Source: Parvularculaceae bacterium (lineage in GTDB: Bacteria; Pseudomonadota; Alphaproteobacteria; Caulobacterales; Parvularculaceae). Taken from it: a stretch of DNA of 64,000 nt. Position 1 is the stretch's first letter. Every line of letters begins with the position of its first letter. The stretch is from positions 1 to 64,000 of the forward strand of contig JANQSJ010000008.1 of assembly GCA_028284065.1 (NCBI GenBank), in the 5' to 3' direction. The notes under the pieces were generated by a model, which was not told the origin of the DNA, did not search any database, and saw nothing but the letters and a program-made list of their open reading frames with translations. Made by a program: the position numbers and the translations under genes. Positions 47,301-54,934 of this stretch are shown one piece after another.

Positions 47301-48225
47301 CGCTCGCCTTCACCGGCGTCTCGACGCCCGGCCGCAGGCGGCAGGCCCCGGCGCGCAGATCATCGCCGAACCAGGCGACGATGAGCGCCGCGGAAGAGAC
47401 GTTCGGCGCGACGCCCTGAAGGTTGTCCATGGCGACGGTGAAATCCGTACCCGGCCCGCCGGCGCGCTTGTTCTCGGTGATCGAAACGCCTTCGCCCTCG
47501 GTCCGGCGCACCGGCGTCACGCCGTAGACGAACTCACCCGAGGACGGAATGACGCTCACCGCGGTCAGCGCGTTCTCCAGCGCATCCGGGTCCTCGGAGA
47601 TGAGCGAGCGCTCCACCTCAAAGGCGAGCTGCGGGATGCGATTGCCGAAATCGGCGAGCGGCAGGTCCTCAAAGACCACATAGGCGAGGCCGCGGAAAGC
47701 CGGCGCGGCGCCTTCGACCGCCAGGATGAGATCGTCCGGCGTCTGGTCCTCCGTCCCATGATACATCCGCATGGTGAGCTTCGAAAGATCAAGCGGCCGG
47801 CCGTCGGCCCAGACGCGGCCGATGCGGTCGATCGGCCCCTCGCAGAGCCCGACCGCAAAGGAGATGGAATAGGCGTACTCCGTCGCCGTCGTTTCGACGG
47901 ACGGGCCGCCCTTGCCGCCGGCGGTTTCGGTGGTGGTCTCGCTCGTCTCCTTGAAACGGGCCGCCCAGATGATCTGTCCGGCGACGCGCGCCCGGCCCCA
48001 GACGCGCAAGACGCCGGCGCCTTCGGTGGAGGCCTGAACAGAGAATGTCTCAAGACGCGGGCCTTCAGCCTCGCGTTTGCGCGGGCCCAGGATGACGTTC
48101 GTCAGCCCTTGCGCGGCGAAGCCGGCCGCGGTGGCGGCGGCCGTGCGCGCGATGATCGTCCCGACGCCGATCTTGCCGATGGCGCCGACAAGGCCGGAGG
48201 CGGCGGTGAGCACTAGCTGCGCCAT
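44305..48225 (-). CDS. GTA megatron / host-specificity tail-tip protein (g15)
   Basis: A 1306-residue protein, the largest of the cluster and last in transcription. The N-terminus resembles phage tail-tip attachment proteins, with hydrophobic stretches in the first ~50 residues. A central region (about 380-750) matches the GTA TIM-barrel-like domain, seen in KISYGADWSEYFGHQPADGSGDVFFHL style blocks, with YLPLADW and FTELGCPAVDKG. The C-terminal part contains fibronectin-like and baseplate-type beta domains. In the Rhodobacter capsulatus particle the homologue forms the tail fibre/penetration complex contacting recipient cells. Its ATG at 48225 lies inside the end of the peptidase gene (13-base overlap). 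Confidence 0.93.
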   Translation of the reverse strand: MAQLVLTAASGLVGAIGKIGVGTIIARTAAATAAGFAAQGLTNVILGPRKREAEGPRLETFSVQASTEGAGVLRVWGRARVAGQIIWAARFKETSETTTETAGGKGGPSVETTATEYAYSISFAVGLCEGPIDRIGRVWADGRPLDLSKLTMRMYHGTEDQTPDDLILAVEGAAPAFRGLAYVVFEDLPLADFGNRIPQLAFEVERSLISEDPDALENALTAVSVIPSSGEFVYGVTPVRRTEGEGVSITENKRAGGPGTDFTVAMDNLQGVAPNVSSAALIVAWFGDDLRAGACRLRPGVETPVKASAPYEWSAGGVSRADAFLVSQADGAAVYGGTPADRAVLEAIADMKARGLDVLFHPFILMDVPSGNALPDPYGGAEQAAFPWRGRIVSPSDGTAGAAADVAAFFGTAGAADFSTAAGGVSYHGPNEWSFRRFILHYAHLCALAGGIESFILGSELRGLTTTRDAGGAYPAVAALKSLAAEVRSVLGPDVKISYGADWSEYFGHQPADGSGDVFFHLDPFWSDPNVDFIGVDNYLPLADWRDEADHVDALAGARSQHDLDYLAGNIAAGERYDWHYASEADRAAQIRSPIADGAYGEDWIFRPKDFWGWWSNAHHDRPGGVRSASPTAWVPGSKPFHFTELGCPAVDKGANQPNVFVDPKSAESATPYFSTGARDDLAQRRFLEAHLKFWADPANNPASSVYGGPMVAADKFYVYAIDARPFPFFPALADVWGDAANWSLGHWLNGRLGRAPLDLLVAALAGEAGAVEADAARLEGVLTGYVLDRPMSPRASIEPLAEVYQFDAIDIGGALRFQPRAQSSVASLSADDLVMDDDAPRLTTRTEQLGDAPSRLRLGFIDEGADYQPAVAEASEPGRADARGAGVELPLVIDAGAAAARARAMLADAHVARETARFRLPASRLALQPGDAIDLEADGVARRYRIAEIVDGRARDIEAVRVSRDVFDAPAEFVPPSAPAAPPVFGPPAFAIFDAPLLKEDDEPAAVRIAAYAAPWPGEVAFYRRPAGVAGDGVWAGAATSRAGLGVLDAPLAPLPAGGSGRWREEALRVRLFNGAFSSAEAEAVLAGANGLFVETDAGAGGVEVVQFQDATLGPDGVWTLSRLLRGQAGTEDLAALGAAAGARVALIDRRLGVAALPLNARGVEQVWRAGPAGAAPATSDAYAERAMTPTSRALKPLSPVHFRCERTDEGWSFSWVRRTRIGGDSWAGEDAPLGEAFERYRVEILNGGAVARAVDVAAPAFVYAAADAEADFGPGGPSAPFEVRAAQISDLAGTGVFAFCLASP

Positions 48226-48686
48226 GGCGCGCTCCCTGGATAGCGAAAGACCCCGGCGAGACGCCCACGCCACCAGCGATTGAGCCAGCTCTCGATGACC
48301 CGCCGGCCGGCGTAGGCGTGGATGAAACGGTCCGTTCCCGACATAACGCCGCAATGCTTCACCGGCCCGCCGCGGACGATGCGGAACATCAGGACGTCGC
48401 CGGGCGCGGGCGTGGCCAACGGCGCTTCAATCAGATGCCGGCGCGCGGCCGACAGAAGCGGCTCCTCGGCGGCGCGGCGTTCGTTGAAATCCGGCGCATA
48501 GGGGGGCGGCGCTTCGGGCTCCGCGCCGAAAAGATCGCGGTAGACCCCGCGCACAAGGCCGAGGCAGTCGGCCCCTGCGCCCCTGGCGCTCGCCTGATGC
48601 AGATAGGGCGTGCCAAGCCATTCGCGCGCCGCGGCGACGACGATCTCCGCATCCACCGTATCGGGACGATCGGGTTCGGCGCTCAT
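48213..48686 (-). CDS. GTA NlpC/P60-family peptidase (g14)
   Basis: A 157-residue cysteine peptidase of the NlpC/P60 fold. The conserved entry block is REWLGTPYLHQAS. The catalytic cysteine is seen in GADCLGLVRGVYRDLFG, and the histidine in PVKHCGVM. In the RcGTA particle the homologue is a tail-tip cell-wall peptidase that cuts recipient peptidoglycan. Its start overlaps the stop of g13 (ATGA) and its end overlaps the start of g15. Length matches GTA homologues (about 150 residues). Confidence 0.93.
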   Translation of the reverse strand: MSAEPDRPDTVDAEIVVAAAREWLGTPYLHQASARGAGADCLGLVRGVYRDLFGAEPEAPPPYAPDFNERRAAEEPLLSAARRHLIEAPLATPAPGDVLMFRIVRGGPVKHCGVMSGTDRFIHAYAGRRVIESWLNRWWRGRLAGVFRYPGSAPWRS

Positions 48687-49570
48687 CTCTTGCCTCCGTC
48701 ATTATTGTCCGCGCGCACCGGATAGCTGACCGCCACGTCATTGCCGGGCATCAGGTGGAAGCCGCGGAAATTGACGAGATTGGCGAACTTGGCGGCGCAC
48801 GTGTCGGCGTCACGCCGGCAGCCCGCGGTGACCGTGAAGTCATCGCCGACCGCGATGGCGCCGCCCGCGGGCAGCCACAGTCCGATCCGGGCGAGGCCGT
48901 CGGCCTTGGCGCCGTGCGCCTTCACATGCGCCTTCAGCCCGGCATTGGCGCCGCTTGTCCAGGTCAAAATCCCGTGTACGAACCAATCAGTCGCGAAGGC
49001 CGACAGTCCGCTGACGTCAAAGCCGTGCTCGTCGACCGTCGCGACAACGGCTCCCTCGCCCTTGTAGGCGGGCGCATCGAGATTGACGCCGCAGCGCGCG
49101 TCGCCGACGACCGCGTCGCACGAACGCTGGTAGACCCGGCCCGCCTGGCGGGAAAGCTGGTGCGCGGCGCCGCGCAGCTCGGCGCGAAAGCCGCCATCCT
49201 CGCGCGTCGTCTCGCCGATCGTCGCGACTGAAAGGAGGACGCGCCGGGCGGGATCGCGCCAGTCGACCCGCCACATCTCAACGCGGGCGTCGTCGAAGCG
49301 GCCTGCGCCAAGGTCCGCCGCCGTCACGCGCGTCGAGGCGAACGCGCCGACAATCTCACTATTGTCGATGGCGAGGTCGGCCGCGGCGGAGACCGCTGCT
49401 CCGTCCGCGCCGCCGTCGGGATCAAACATCGTTCCGTCGAACGTCAGAACACGGTCATGGTTAGTGAAGCCAAAGACGACGCCGTCGGCGCGCGTCACCC
49501 GCCAACAGGCGCAGAGCGTCGTCGCGCCGCCGTCAAGCTCCGCCTGGAGCGCGGGGTCTAGCGCCCTCAC
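48683..49570 (-). CDS. GTA hub protein (g13, DUF2163 family)
   Basis: A 295-residue baseplate/hub protein of the DUF2163/TIGR02218 family. The N-terminus is typical (LDPALQAELDGGATTLCACW). Four cysteines, Cys151 and Cys160 (SCDAVVGDARCG) and Cys251 and Cys258 (GCRRDADTCAAKF), form a pattern that in the RcGTA structure has been described as holding an iron-sulfur cluster. The C-terminal block NLVNFRGFHLMPGND is strongly conserved in this family. ATGA overlaps join it to g12 before and g14 after. Confidence 0.93.
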   Translation of the reverse strand: MRALDPALQAELDGGATTLCACWRVTRADGVVFGFTNHDRVLTFDGTMFDPDGGADGAAVSAAADLAIDNSEIVGAFASTRVTAADLGAGRFDDARVEMWRVDWRDPARRVLLSVATIGETTREDGGFRAELRGAAHQLSRQAGRVYQRSCDAVVGDARCGVNLDAPAYKGEGAVVATVDEHGFDVSGLSAFATDWFVHGILTWTSGANAGLKAHVKAHGAKADGLARIGLWLPAGGAIAVGDDFTVTAGCRRDADTCAAKFANLVNFRGFHLMPGNDVAVSYPVRADNNDGGKR

Positions 49571-50193
49571 GACAACACCTCGATCAGCGGCACGGAGGGG
49601 ATGTCGCCCGCCTCGAAGGCGGCGAGGTTAATCCGTAAACTGTCGGTATCGAAGCGTACCGGCGTGTCGAAGTGGAAACCGGCGGTGACGGCGGCGCCCG
49701 CCGACGGCGCAACGTCGAGCGTCACCGCGCCGATCGCATCATCCAATGTAAAGCCGCCCGCCAGCGCGCCGTCGACCGCCAGAAGGACCGTTCCCGCAAC
49801 GGGCTTCGCGATCGCCCGCTCATAGGCGCGCGCGCCGCTTTCATAGCGTTTCTTTAATTGAAACGTCCGCGTCGCGCCGTCTCCGACGCCAATCTGCTGG
49901 TCGGTCGCGGCGGGCGCGGTTCCGACCGGCGCGGAGGAATGATCAAACGGATCGCGAAACCGGAAACCGTAAAGCCGCCCGTGGCGCGCCTCGAAAAAGG
50001 CGATCACCTGTTCGATGTCGGCGAGGGATTTAACGCCATAACCGGCGTTATAGCTGCGCCTTGAGCCCGCCCAGGGGCTGTTGCGTTCCTCGCGGCCGGA
50101 GGCGAGGACGACGATGTCCGTACGCCGCGTTGGTCCGCCCTCGGAGTTCAGCGAAATGCCGAGCGGGAAGAGGGTTTCGTCGAAGCCGCTCAT
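49567..50193 (-). CDS. GTA distal tail protein (g12, DUF2460 family)
   Basis: A 208-residue protein with the DUF2460/TIGR02217 signature. FDETLFPLGISLNSEGGPTRRTDIV opens it, RNSPWAGSRRSYNAGYGVKSLADI follows, and GRLYGFRFRDPFDHSS is the family hallmark. In RcGTA this protein forms the distal tail ring between tube and hub. The start overlaps the stop of g11. Length and motifs agree with the family. Confidence 0.93.
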   Translation of the reverse strand: MSGFDETLFPLGISLNSEGGPTRRTDIVVLASGREERNSPWAGSRRSYNAGYGVKSLADIEQVIAFFEARHGRLYGFRFRDPFDHSSAPVGTAPAATDQQIGVGDGATRTFQLKKRYESGARAYERAIAKPVAGTVLLAVDGALAGGFTLDDAIGAVTLDVAPSAGAAVTAGFHFDTPVRFDTDSLRINLAAFEAGDIPSVPLIEVLS

Positions 50194-50729
50194 TGGTTGC
50201 GGCTCCCGCGGGCGAGCGCGCGGGCGAGGCCGGCGGCGATCTGGCTTTCCGACGCCCGGAAGCTCGTGGCGTCGGTGACGCCCGGCAGGGTGATCGAGAC
50301 ATTGAAGGGCGCGCGGCCGACGCCGCCGACCTGACCTGCAATTCCGGGGGTGAATATCTCCGGCCCGCGTTCGCCGACGAGATAGCGCGCGCCCGGCGCC
50401 ACAAAGCCGCCCTCGGCGCGCCCGCCCGCAACGCCGCCCGTAAATGCGTTCGTCAACAGGTTTTCAATCGGCCTGCGGACGAGATTGTCGGCGAGCCCGA
50501 CGCTCAGGTTCTGAACGATCGCGCGGCCGAGCCGCTTCATGGAGATTTCGCCCGTGCGCGCGGCGCGGATGAGCTCGCGCTCGATGGCGCGCGAGGCGCC
50601 TGCGAAGGCGTCCTCGACGACTTCCGCCGCTGGCGCGATGTTCTCCTCGGCGAGGCGCTGGAACGCCGCGCCGGCCTCCCCGAGGGAGGTCTGCAACTCG
50701 CTCGTGTCAAAGGTTACTTTTACCGTCAT
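50190..50729 (-). CDS. GTA short tape-measure protein (g11)
   Basis: A 179-residue protein, mostly helical, with Ala/Glu-rich helices in the first half, a Gly-rich middle (TGGVAGGRAEGGFVAPGARYLVGERGPEIFTPG) and a short C-terminal part. The EGGFVAPGARYLVGERGPEIF type block is typical of phage tape-measure C-termini. GTA tape measures are much shorter than those of siphophages, in line with the short GTA tail. Its start overlaps the stop of the 52-residue chaperone gene. It sets tail length during assembly. Confidence 0.9.
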   Translation of the reverse strand: MTVKVTFDTSELQTSLGEAGAAFQRLAEENIAPAAEVVEDAFAGASRAIERELIRAARTGEISMKRLGRAIVQNLSVGLADNLVRRPIENLLTNAFTGGVAGGRAEGGFVAPGARYLVGERGPEIFTPGIAGQVGGVGRAPFNVSITLPGVTDATSFRASESQIAAGLARALARGSRNQ

Positions 50730-50884
50730 TGGTTCCTATCCGGATAGCATCGCATCAGGTCTTCAAGCTCCTTGGCGCTCATGGGCGCCGGCGCGCCCCG
50801 CGCGGCCGCGTCGACGGCGAGCCAGCGCCATTCGGCGACGCCGAGGCGCCAGAATTCGGAAGGGGAAAGACCGAACTCCCTCAC
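50726..50884 (-). CDS. GTA tail assembly chaperone, 52 codons (g10.1-like, DUF2376/TAC_6 type)
   Basis: A short gene in the frame that links g10 and g11. The GTG at 50884-50882 overlaps the g10 stop TGA (GTGA) and its own TGA at 50728-50726 overlaps the g11 start (ATGA). The product is 52 residues: the N-terminal VREFGLSPSEFWRLGVAEWRW contains the FGL-x-P-x-x-FW-x-L pattern of the phage TAC_6/DUF2376 family, and the end LEDLMRCYPD also fits. The frame stays open further upstream (AFWRDAFVRAV) without an ATG, GTG or TTG nearby, so expression by frameshifting from g10 is a formal alternative. Confidence 0.75.
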   Translation of the reverse strand: MREFGLSPSEFWRLGVAEWRWLAVDAAARGAPAPMSAKELEDLMRCYPDRNQ

Positions 50885-51294
50885 GGCGCGGACGAAGGCG
50901 TCGCGCCAGAAGGCGCCCCCGCCGTTTCTCGGTCCGCTTGCGCCCCCGCGTCGCGCTTTCCCGGCGCCCCCGTTTGGGCCGTGTCCTCTTCCTCCGCATC
51001 CGGCGCCAAGCCGCCGAACGCGGCCGCGATCGCCTGCGCCGCGGTCGCAAGGTCAATGTCGCTCGCCATCAGCGCCTCGCGCGAGAGCCCCGCGCCGCCG
51101 CCGCGCAGGAGCGCCTCCAGAATGATGAGAATGTCGCCCGCGCCCGGCGCCTTCAGGCGCGCGACGATGGCGTCAAAACCCTGACCGCCGAAGGCGGCCT
51201 CTATCTCGGCGAGGGCGCCGAGGGTGAGGCGCAAAGGTCTGGGCGCGCCATCAATGACGATATGGGCCGTATGGGGATGAACGTCTTCCGTCAT
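50881..51294 (-). CDS. GTA tail assembly chaperone (g10, PF11836 type)
   Basis: A 137-residue protein of the GTA gene-10 family. The conserved N-terminal part reads HIVIDGAPRPLRLTLGALAEIEAAFG, then GDILIILEALLRGGG. The C-terminal ~45 residues are Ala/Glu-rich and variable. The ATG at 51294 is preferred (TGAGG ahead), but a GTG at 51306 overlapping the g9 stop (GTGA) is possible. Phage tail chaperones often come as a pair expressed with translational coupling or frameshift, and here g10 is followed by the 52-codon gene. Confidence 0.9.
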   Translation of the reverse strand: MTEDVHPHTAHIVIDGAPRPLRLTLGALAEIEAAFGGQGFDAIVARLKAPGAGDILIILEALLRGGGAGLSREALMASDIDLATAAQAIAAAFGGLAPDAEEEDTAQTGAPGKRDAGAQADRETAGAPSGATPSSAP

Positions 51295-51302
51295 GGCGCG
51301 CC

Positions 51303-51719
51303 TCACGCAGGCTCGAAGCTGAGCGCGCCCGCAGACGCGAGGGAGACCGACATCGTCGCCTCGCCGTCATAGTCGCCGGCATAGTCAAGATTGGCCAGGG
51401 CGAATGGGCCGACGATCGCGCCGAGGCCCGGGATTTCAAGCCGCCAGTTGCGCGTCTCCCCGGCGAAGAATAGCGTCCTTATGGACATCGCGATCGCGTC
51501 GTCGACGAAGACGCCGGAGCCGGAGACGCTGGCCGCGCGCACGCCGGCGCCGGCGAGAATTTCCCGCCAGCGGCCGGGGCTGCCGGCATGGGTGGCGTCC
51601 ACCGTCTCGGCGTTCAACGAAAGCGACGTCGCGCGAAGCCCCGCGACCGAGGTAAAGCTTTCCGGGCTCCCGGCGTCGCCGAGCTTTAGTAGGACGTCTA
51701 GTCCGCGTTGCGCTGGCAT
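51303..51719 (-). CDS. GTA major tail tube protein (g9, TP901-1 type)
   Basis: A 138-residue tail tube protein of the TP901-1 major tail family. Its typical sequence includes RGLDVLLKLGD near the start, TSVAGLRATSLSLNAETVDATHAGSPGRWREIL, and GPFALANLDYAGDYDGEATMSVSLASAG near the end. The frame continues upstream without a stop, but the ATG at 51719 with GAGGAG ahead gives the family length. It polymerises into the tail tube. It precedes g10 in an overlap at its stop. Confidence 0.93.
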   Translation of the reverse strand: MPAQRGLDVLLKLGDAGSPESFTSVAGLRATSLSLNAETVDATHAGSPGRWREILAGAGVRAASVSGSGVFVDDAIAMSIRTLFFAGETRNWRLEIPGLGAIVGPFALANLDYAGDYDGEATMSVSLASAGALSFEPA

Positions 51720-51756
51720 GGCGCGCTCCTCCGTCTGGTGATGAAACTGTGTCCGC

Positions 51757-52179
51757 TCATGGCGATGGGGCGTCGACGGCGCGAAACCGCATGACGCCGC
51801 TCCATGTGGCGCCGTCGCCGCGCAGGAAAACGTCGGAAAAGACGAATCGCAGGGAGACGAGCGTGCGGCCGTCGGGCGCCAGCTCCGCGTCCTGCAGGGC
51901 GTCGTGCAGCGCGGCCATGATCGCGCGGGTCTCGCGTCGCCCCTCATAGCGGGAGAAGACGCGTATCCTGATGTCGTGCTCCAGCCCCCCGGCGATCCCC
52001 GCATAGGCGGTCGCGCGCCACTGGCCATAGGTCGCGAACGGAAATACCGGCCGCCGCGGCGCTACGTCATAGATGCGGGGCGGGTCGCCGAGAAGCGCGG
52101 CAAGGCCTGCGTCAGCTGAAATCGCGCCGTGCACCGCCTTTTGCAGCGCCCAGCCCTGATCGCTTATCGCGGCGCTCAT
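51757..52179 (-). CDS. GTA tail terminator protein (g8, DUF3168)
   Basis: A 140-residue protein of the DUF3168 family, with GWALQKAVHGAISADAGLAALLG near the N-terminus, IYDVAPRRPVFPFATYG, and HDIRIRVFSRYEGRRETRAIM in the middle. It completes the tail at the head-proximal end. Its start overlaps the stop of g7 (ATGA); a 37-base gap separates it from g9. Confidence 0.92.
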   Translation of the reverse strand: MSAAISDQGWALQKAVHGAISADAGLAALLGDPPRIYDVAPRRPVFPFATYGQWRATAYAGIAGGLEHDIRIRVFSRYEGRRETRAIMAALHDALQDAELAPDGRTLVSLRFVFSDVFLRGDGATWSGVMRFRAVDAPSP

Positions 52180-52511
52180 GATGCGGCCTCTTCGCCGATG
52201 AGCGTCACCCGCGGCGGGCGCGCGTCATCGCTTTCTATGGAGACGATGTCGAAGTCTGCGCCGTCGAACCGGAACCGCCCGCCAAGCGTCACGCCCTCGC
52301 GGGGCCTGATGACCGCGGCGACGCGCCGGAGCGGCGGCGTGCGGTCGCCAACGCCGCCGCGGACGGCGGACAAGGCCTCCACCCGCGCCCAGACGCTGGC
52401 GCCGACATTCCAGGAGACGCTGGCGCCGCCGCCGGCGTCGGCGACGCGCGTCTCCTCCAATATGTCAATCTGGGTGCGGAGCGCGCCGATCATACCCGCA
52501 CCCTCCGCCAC
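52176..52511 (-). CDS. GTA head-tail stopper protein (g7, head closure family)
   Basis: A 111-residue protein of the phage head-tail joining/closure family (PF05521 type). Typical features are the N-terminal IGALRTQIDILEETRVADAGGG, VSWNVGASVWARVEAL, and the C-terminal RFRFDGADFDIVSIE. It plugs the connector after DNA packaging. The start lies 22 bases inside the end of g6. Confidence 0.92.
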   Translation of the reverse strand: MAEGAGMIGALRTQIDILEETRVADAGGGASVSWNVGASVWARVEALSAVRGGVGDRTPPLRRVAAVIRPREGVTLGGRFRFDGADFDIVSIESDDARPPRVTLIGEEAAS

Positions 52512-53044
52512 GGCCCCATCAATGCGTTGAGGCTCTGGGGCGAGGTGTGGAACCGGTCGACCCCCGCCTCCTCGCGAAACTCATAGTAATGCGCAGCGAG
52601 CGCCTTGACCGCGAGGGCCATGGGCGCCGGCACGGCTGCGGCGGTCGCATGGCCGGCGGTGAAGTCGATGACGACGGCGCCAAATTTCCGGGTCGCGCCT
52701 GGCGCCGCCCCGAAGGCCACCCTGCCGGCGCCGCCGACAGTCGCCTCATAGGCGTCCGGCGCCAGCGCCTCTTCGCCGCTCGGTCCCATACGGACGACCG
52801 CGTCAATCGAGATGACGGGACCGATAGGCAACTCCACCGCGCACGGAACCGGCGCGTCAAGCGCGAGGCGCCAGCCCTGCGCGACCATGGCGACGCCGAA
52901 GCGCGCCTCGATGGAGCGGCGGGCGGCGACGCCGAGGCCGGCGATGAGCGCATCCTCGGCCGGGCCGTCGACCCGCAAATGGGCTTTGAGGTCGGCGAGG
53001 CTCACCGGCTCTTCGGCCGGCGGCGCCGTCAGGGTGAGGGACAT
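52490..53044 (-). CDS. GTA head-tail adaptor protein (g6)
   Basis: A 184-residue head-tail connector of the phiE125 gp8/TIGR02215 type. The opening SLADLKAHLRVDGPAEDALIAGLGVAARRSIEARFG is characteristic, followed by LPIGPVISIDAVV. It docks to the portal. The ATG at 53044 with GGGAG ahead is chosen; the frame is open to 53140. A 99-base gap to the capsid gene is one of the larger spaces in the cluster. Confidence 0.92.
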   Translation of the reverse strand: MSLTLTAPPAEEPVSLADLKAHLRVDGPAEDALIAGLGVAARRSIEARFGVAMVAQGWRLALDAPVPCAVELPIGPVISIDAVVRMGPSGEEALAPDAYEATVGGAGRVAFGAAPGATRKFGAVVIDFTAGHATAAAVPAPMALAVKALAAHYYEFREEAGVDRFHTSPQSLNALMGPWRRVRV

Positions 53045-53143
53045 AACGCAACGCTCCCTTGGTGAACTCGAAAACATGGCCGCCGCCCCGCCCCGCGCGG
53101 CGCCTCTAATGAATGCGCCTCGGGACGGGACGAGCGTCAACCA

Positions 53144-54379
53144 TCAAGTGACGGAGAACTTCAGCAGCTTGATGGCGTCGAAGTCCTGGACGCCGCCGCC
53201 GACGCGCTTCGTCGTGTAAAACAAGACATAAGGCTTCGCCGTGTACGGATCGCGGAGGATCTGAAGCCCCTGGCGGTCGACGATAAGATAACCGCGGCGG
53301 AAGTCGCCGAAGGCGATGGGGTAGGCGTCCGCCCCGATCGAGGCCATGTCCTCAATCTCCGTAACCGGATAGCCAAGGAGCGTCGATGGACCTCCCGCCT
53401 CGACGCTCGGCTGCCAGATATAATTGCCGTCGGCGTCCTTGAACTTGCGCACCGTCGCGACGGTGGACTTGTTCATGACGAACCGGCCATTAGCGCGGTA
53501 GGACTGCTTCGGCGTGTAGATGAGGTCGATGAGGACGTCGCTCGGGTCCGTCTCGGGGAACCCGCCTGCGACGCCGGTCGCCACGTATCCGATCTCGCTC
53601 GCCCCGCGGGTCGCTTCCGGGGACTTCGTCGGGTGCAGGAAACCGGTCGGCTTGTTGGTCCCGTTCCCGGTGACGAACGCGGTCGTCTCCTGCGCGGCGA
53701 ACTCGCCCTGCACTTCGTCGGCGAGCCATTGCTCCACATCGACGACGCCGTCGTCCAGAAGCGCCTGCGTCGCGGCGGGCATGGCGTAGAGCTCGGCGGT
53801 TGCGAAATCGATCGCCTGCAGGCTGGACGTCGGCGTCTGCTCACGATCTCCGCCGTCGCCGACCCAGCTTGCGACGAGGCCGCCAAGGCTCGTCGGCTTG
53901 CGATAGACGTTGGCGCCTATCTCGCGGACGCTGGCGATCCGGCGCATGGGCGAGGCGGCCGTGACGGCGGCGGCCACCGCCGCGGCGGTTTCCTCCGGCG
54001 CGAGGTAGCCGCCCTCAGCGCCTGTCCCTGTACTGAGCGCTTTTGACTCCAGCCGCGACGCGTCGCCTGAACGCATATAGGAGAGAAACGCCGCTTTGCG
54101 TTCGTCCACAGGCGCGGCCGCGCGGGCGAGCGCCGGCCGGCGCGCATCGAGCGCCATGCGGTCAATCGCCGCCTTCTGCTCGGTCAGCGCCGCATTGATG
54201 CGCTCGACCTTCTCCGCGAGGACGACGTCTTCGCCCGCCTTCGCCTCCAGCTCGCCAAGGCGTTCGTCATTGGCGTCCTTGAAGGCTTCGAACGCCTCCA
54301 GGAATTCCGTCATCGCGGCCTTGATCTCGCCGCCGCCGGCCACGGCCGGGGTCTCGGGCTCCATTGCTTTATCGTGCAT
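53144..54379 (-). CDS. GTA major capsid protein, HK97 fold (g5)
   Basis: A 411-residue HK97-family capsid protein. The N-terminal ~110 residues are a charged coiled-coil delta/scaffold region (FLEAFEAFKDANDERLGELEAKAG) removed by the prohead protease. The core starts near SRLESKALSTGTGAEGGYLAP and includes RKPTSLGG, QALLDDGVVDVEQWL, FVTGNGTNKPTGFL and LLGYPVTEIEDMASIGADA. The ATG at 54379 has AAGGAG eight bases ahead, a strong site fitting high expression. It follows the protease gene by 12 bases. Confidence 0.95.
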   Translation of the reverse strand: MHDKAMEPETPAVAGGGEIKAAMTEFLEAFEAFKDANDERLGELEAKAGEDVVLAEKVERINAALTEQKAAIDRMALDARRPALARAAAPVDERKAAFLSYMRSGDASRLESKALSTGTGAEGGYLAPEETAAAVAAAVTAASPMRRIASVREIGANVYRKPTSLGGLVASWVGDGGDREQTPTSSLQAIDFATAELYAMPAATQALLDDGVVDVEQWLADEVQGEFAAQETTAFVTGNGTNKPTGFLHPTKSPEATRGASEIGYVATGVAGGFPETDPSDVLIDLIYTPKQSYRANGRFVMNKSTVATVRKFKDADGNYIWQPSVEAGGPSTLLGYPVTEIEDMASIGADAYPIAFGDFRRGYLIVDRQGLQILRDPYTAKPYVLFYTTKRVGGGVQDFDAIKLLKFSVT

Positions 54380-54391
54380 CCTCGCTACTCC

Positions 54392-54934
54392 TTATACTGA
54401 TGCATGTCGAATTCTGGCGGAACGCTGCGGACCGGCCGCGGCGAGCGTCCCCATGCCGATGGTCGAGGTCGCCGCGCGAATGGCGTCAAGCGCCCGAGCG
54501 CGGCCAGGGTCTGCCGCCGCTTCGGGCGCGCCGACGCGCACGACGCGCGCGCCCGGCGCCATCGGGAACGTCACCACCGACACCTCCCACAACTCCGCGG
54601 CGCGGATGACGCGGCCGCCGCGACGGCGGCCCGCCAGTTTCGTGCGGTAGCCCACCGACAATCCGTCGAGCGCGCCGGCGGCGAGGAGGCCGTAGATTTC
54701 CTCCTGCCGGGCGGCGACAAGGTCAATTTCTCCAACCGCGTAGAGCCCTTTCGGGCGGTCCTCGAACCGCAGCCAGCGGCCGATCGGCGCATCGGCCGCA
54801 TGCTGATAAAGCATGCGCACGGCCGACGCCCGCGAGAGCGCGGCGCGAAACGCGCCCGGCGCGACGACGTCGCCCGACATGTCGGGAACGTTATAGATAG
54901 CTGCGTAGCCTTCTATCCTGGCGATACGGCCCAT
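54392..54934 (-). CDS. GTA prohead protease (g4, HK97 family)
   Basis: A 180-residue HK97-type prohead protease. RIEGYAAIYNVPDMSGDVVAPGAF opens the domain, MLYQHAADAPIGRW carries the catalytic His, and LSVGYRTKLAGRR carries the serine (GLSVG). The C-terminus is disordered. It cleaves the capsid delta domain before packaging. Its ATG shares one base with the preceding stop (TGATG). Confidence 0.93.
   Translation of the reverse strand: MGRIARIEGYAAIYNVPDMSGDVVAPGAFRAALSRASAVRMLYQHAADAPIGRWLRFEDRPKGLYAVGEIDLVAARQEEIYGLLAAGALDGLSVGYRTKLAGRRRGGRVIRAAELWEVSVVTFPMAPGARVVRVGAPEAAADPGRARALDAIRAATSTIGMGTLAAAGPQRSARIRHASV

Noticed and set aside
50763..51056. 97-residue basic ORF inside the g10/g10.1 region
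   Set aside because: It lies in a third frame, is almost all Arg/Ala/Pro, and conflicts with the coupled g10 and 52-codon genes, which have family motifs.
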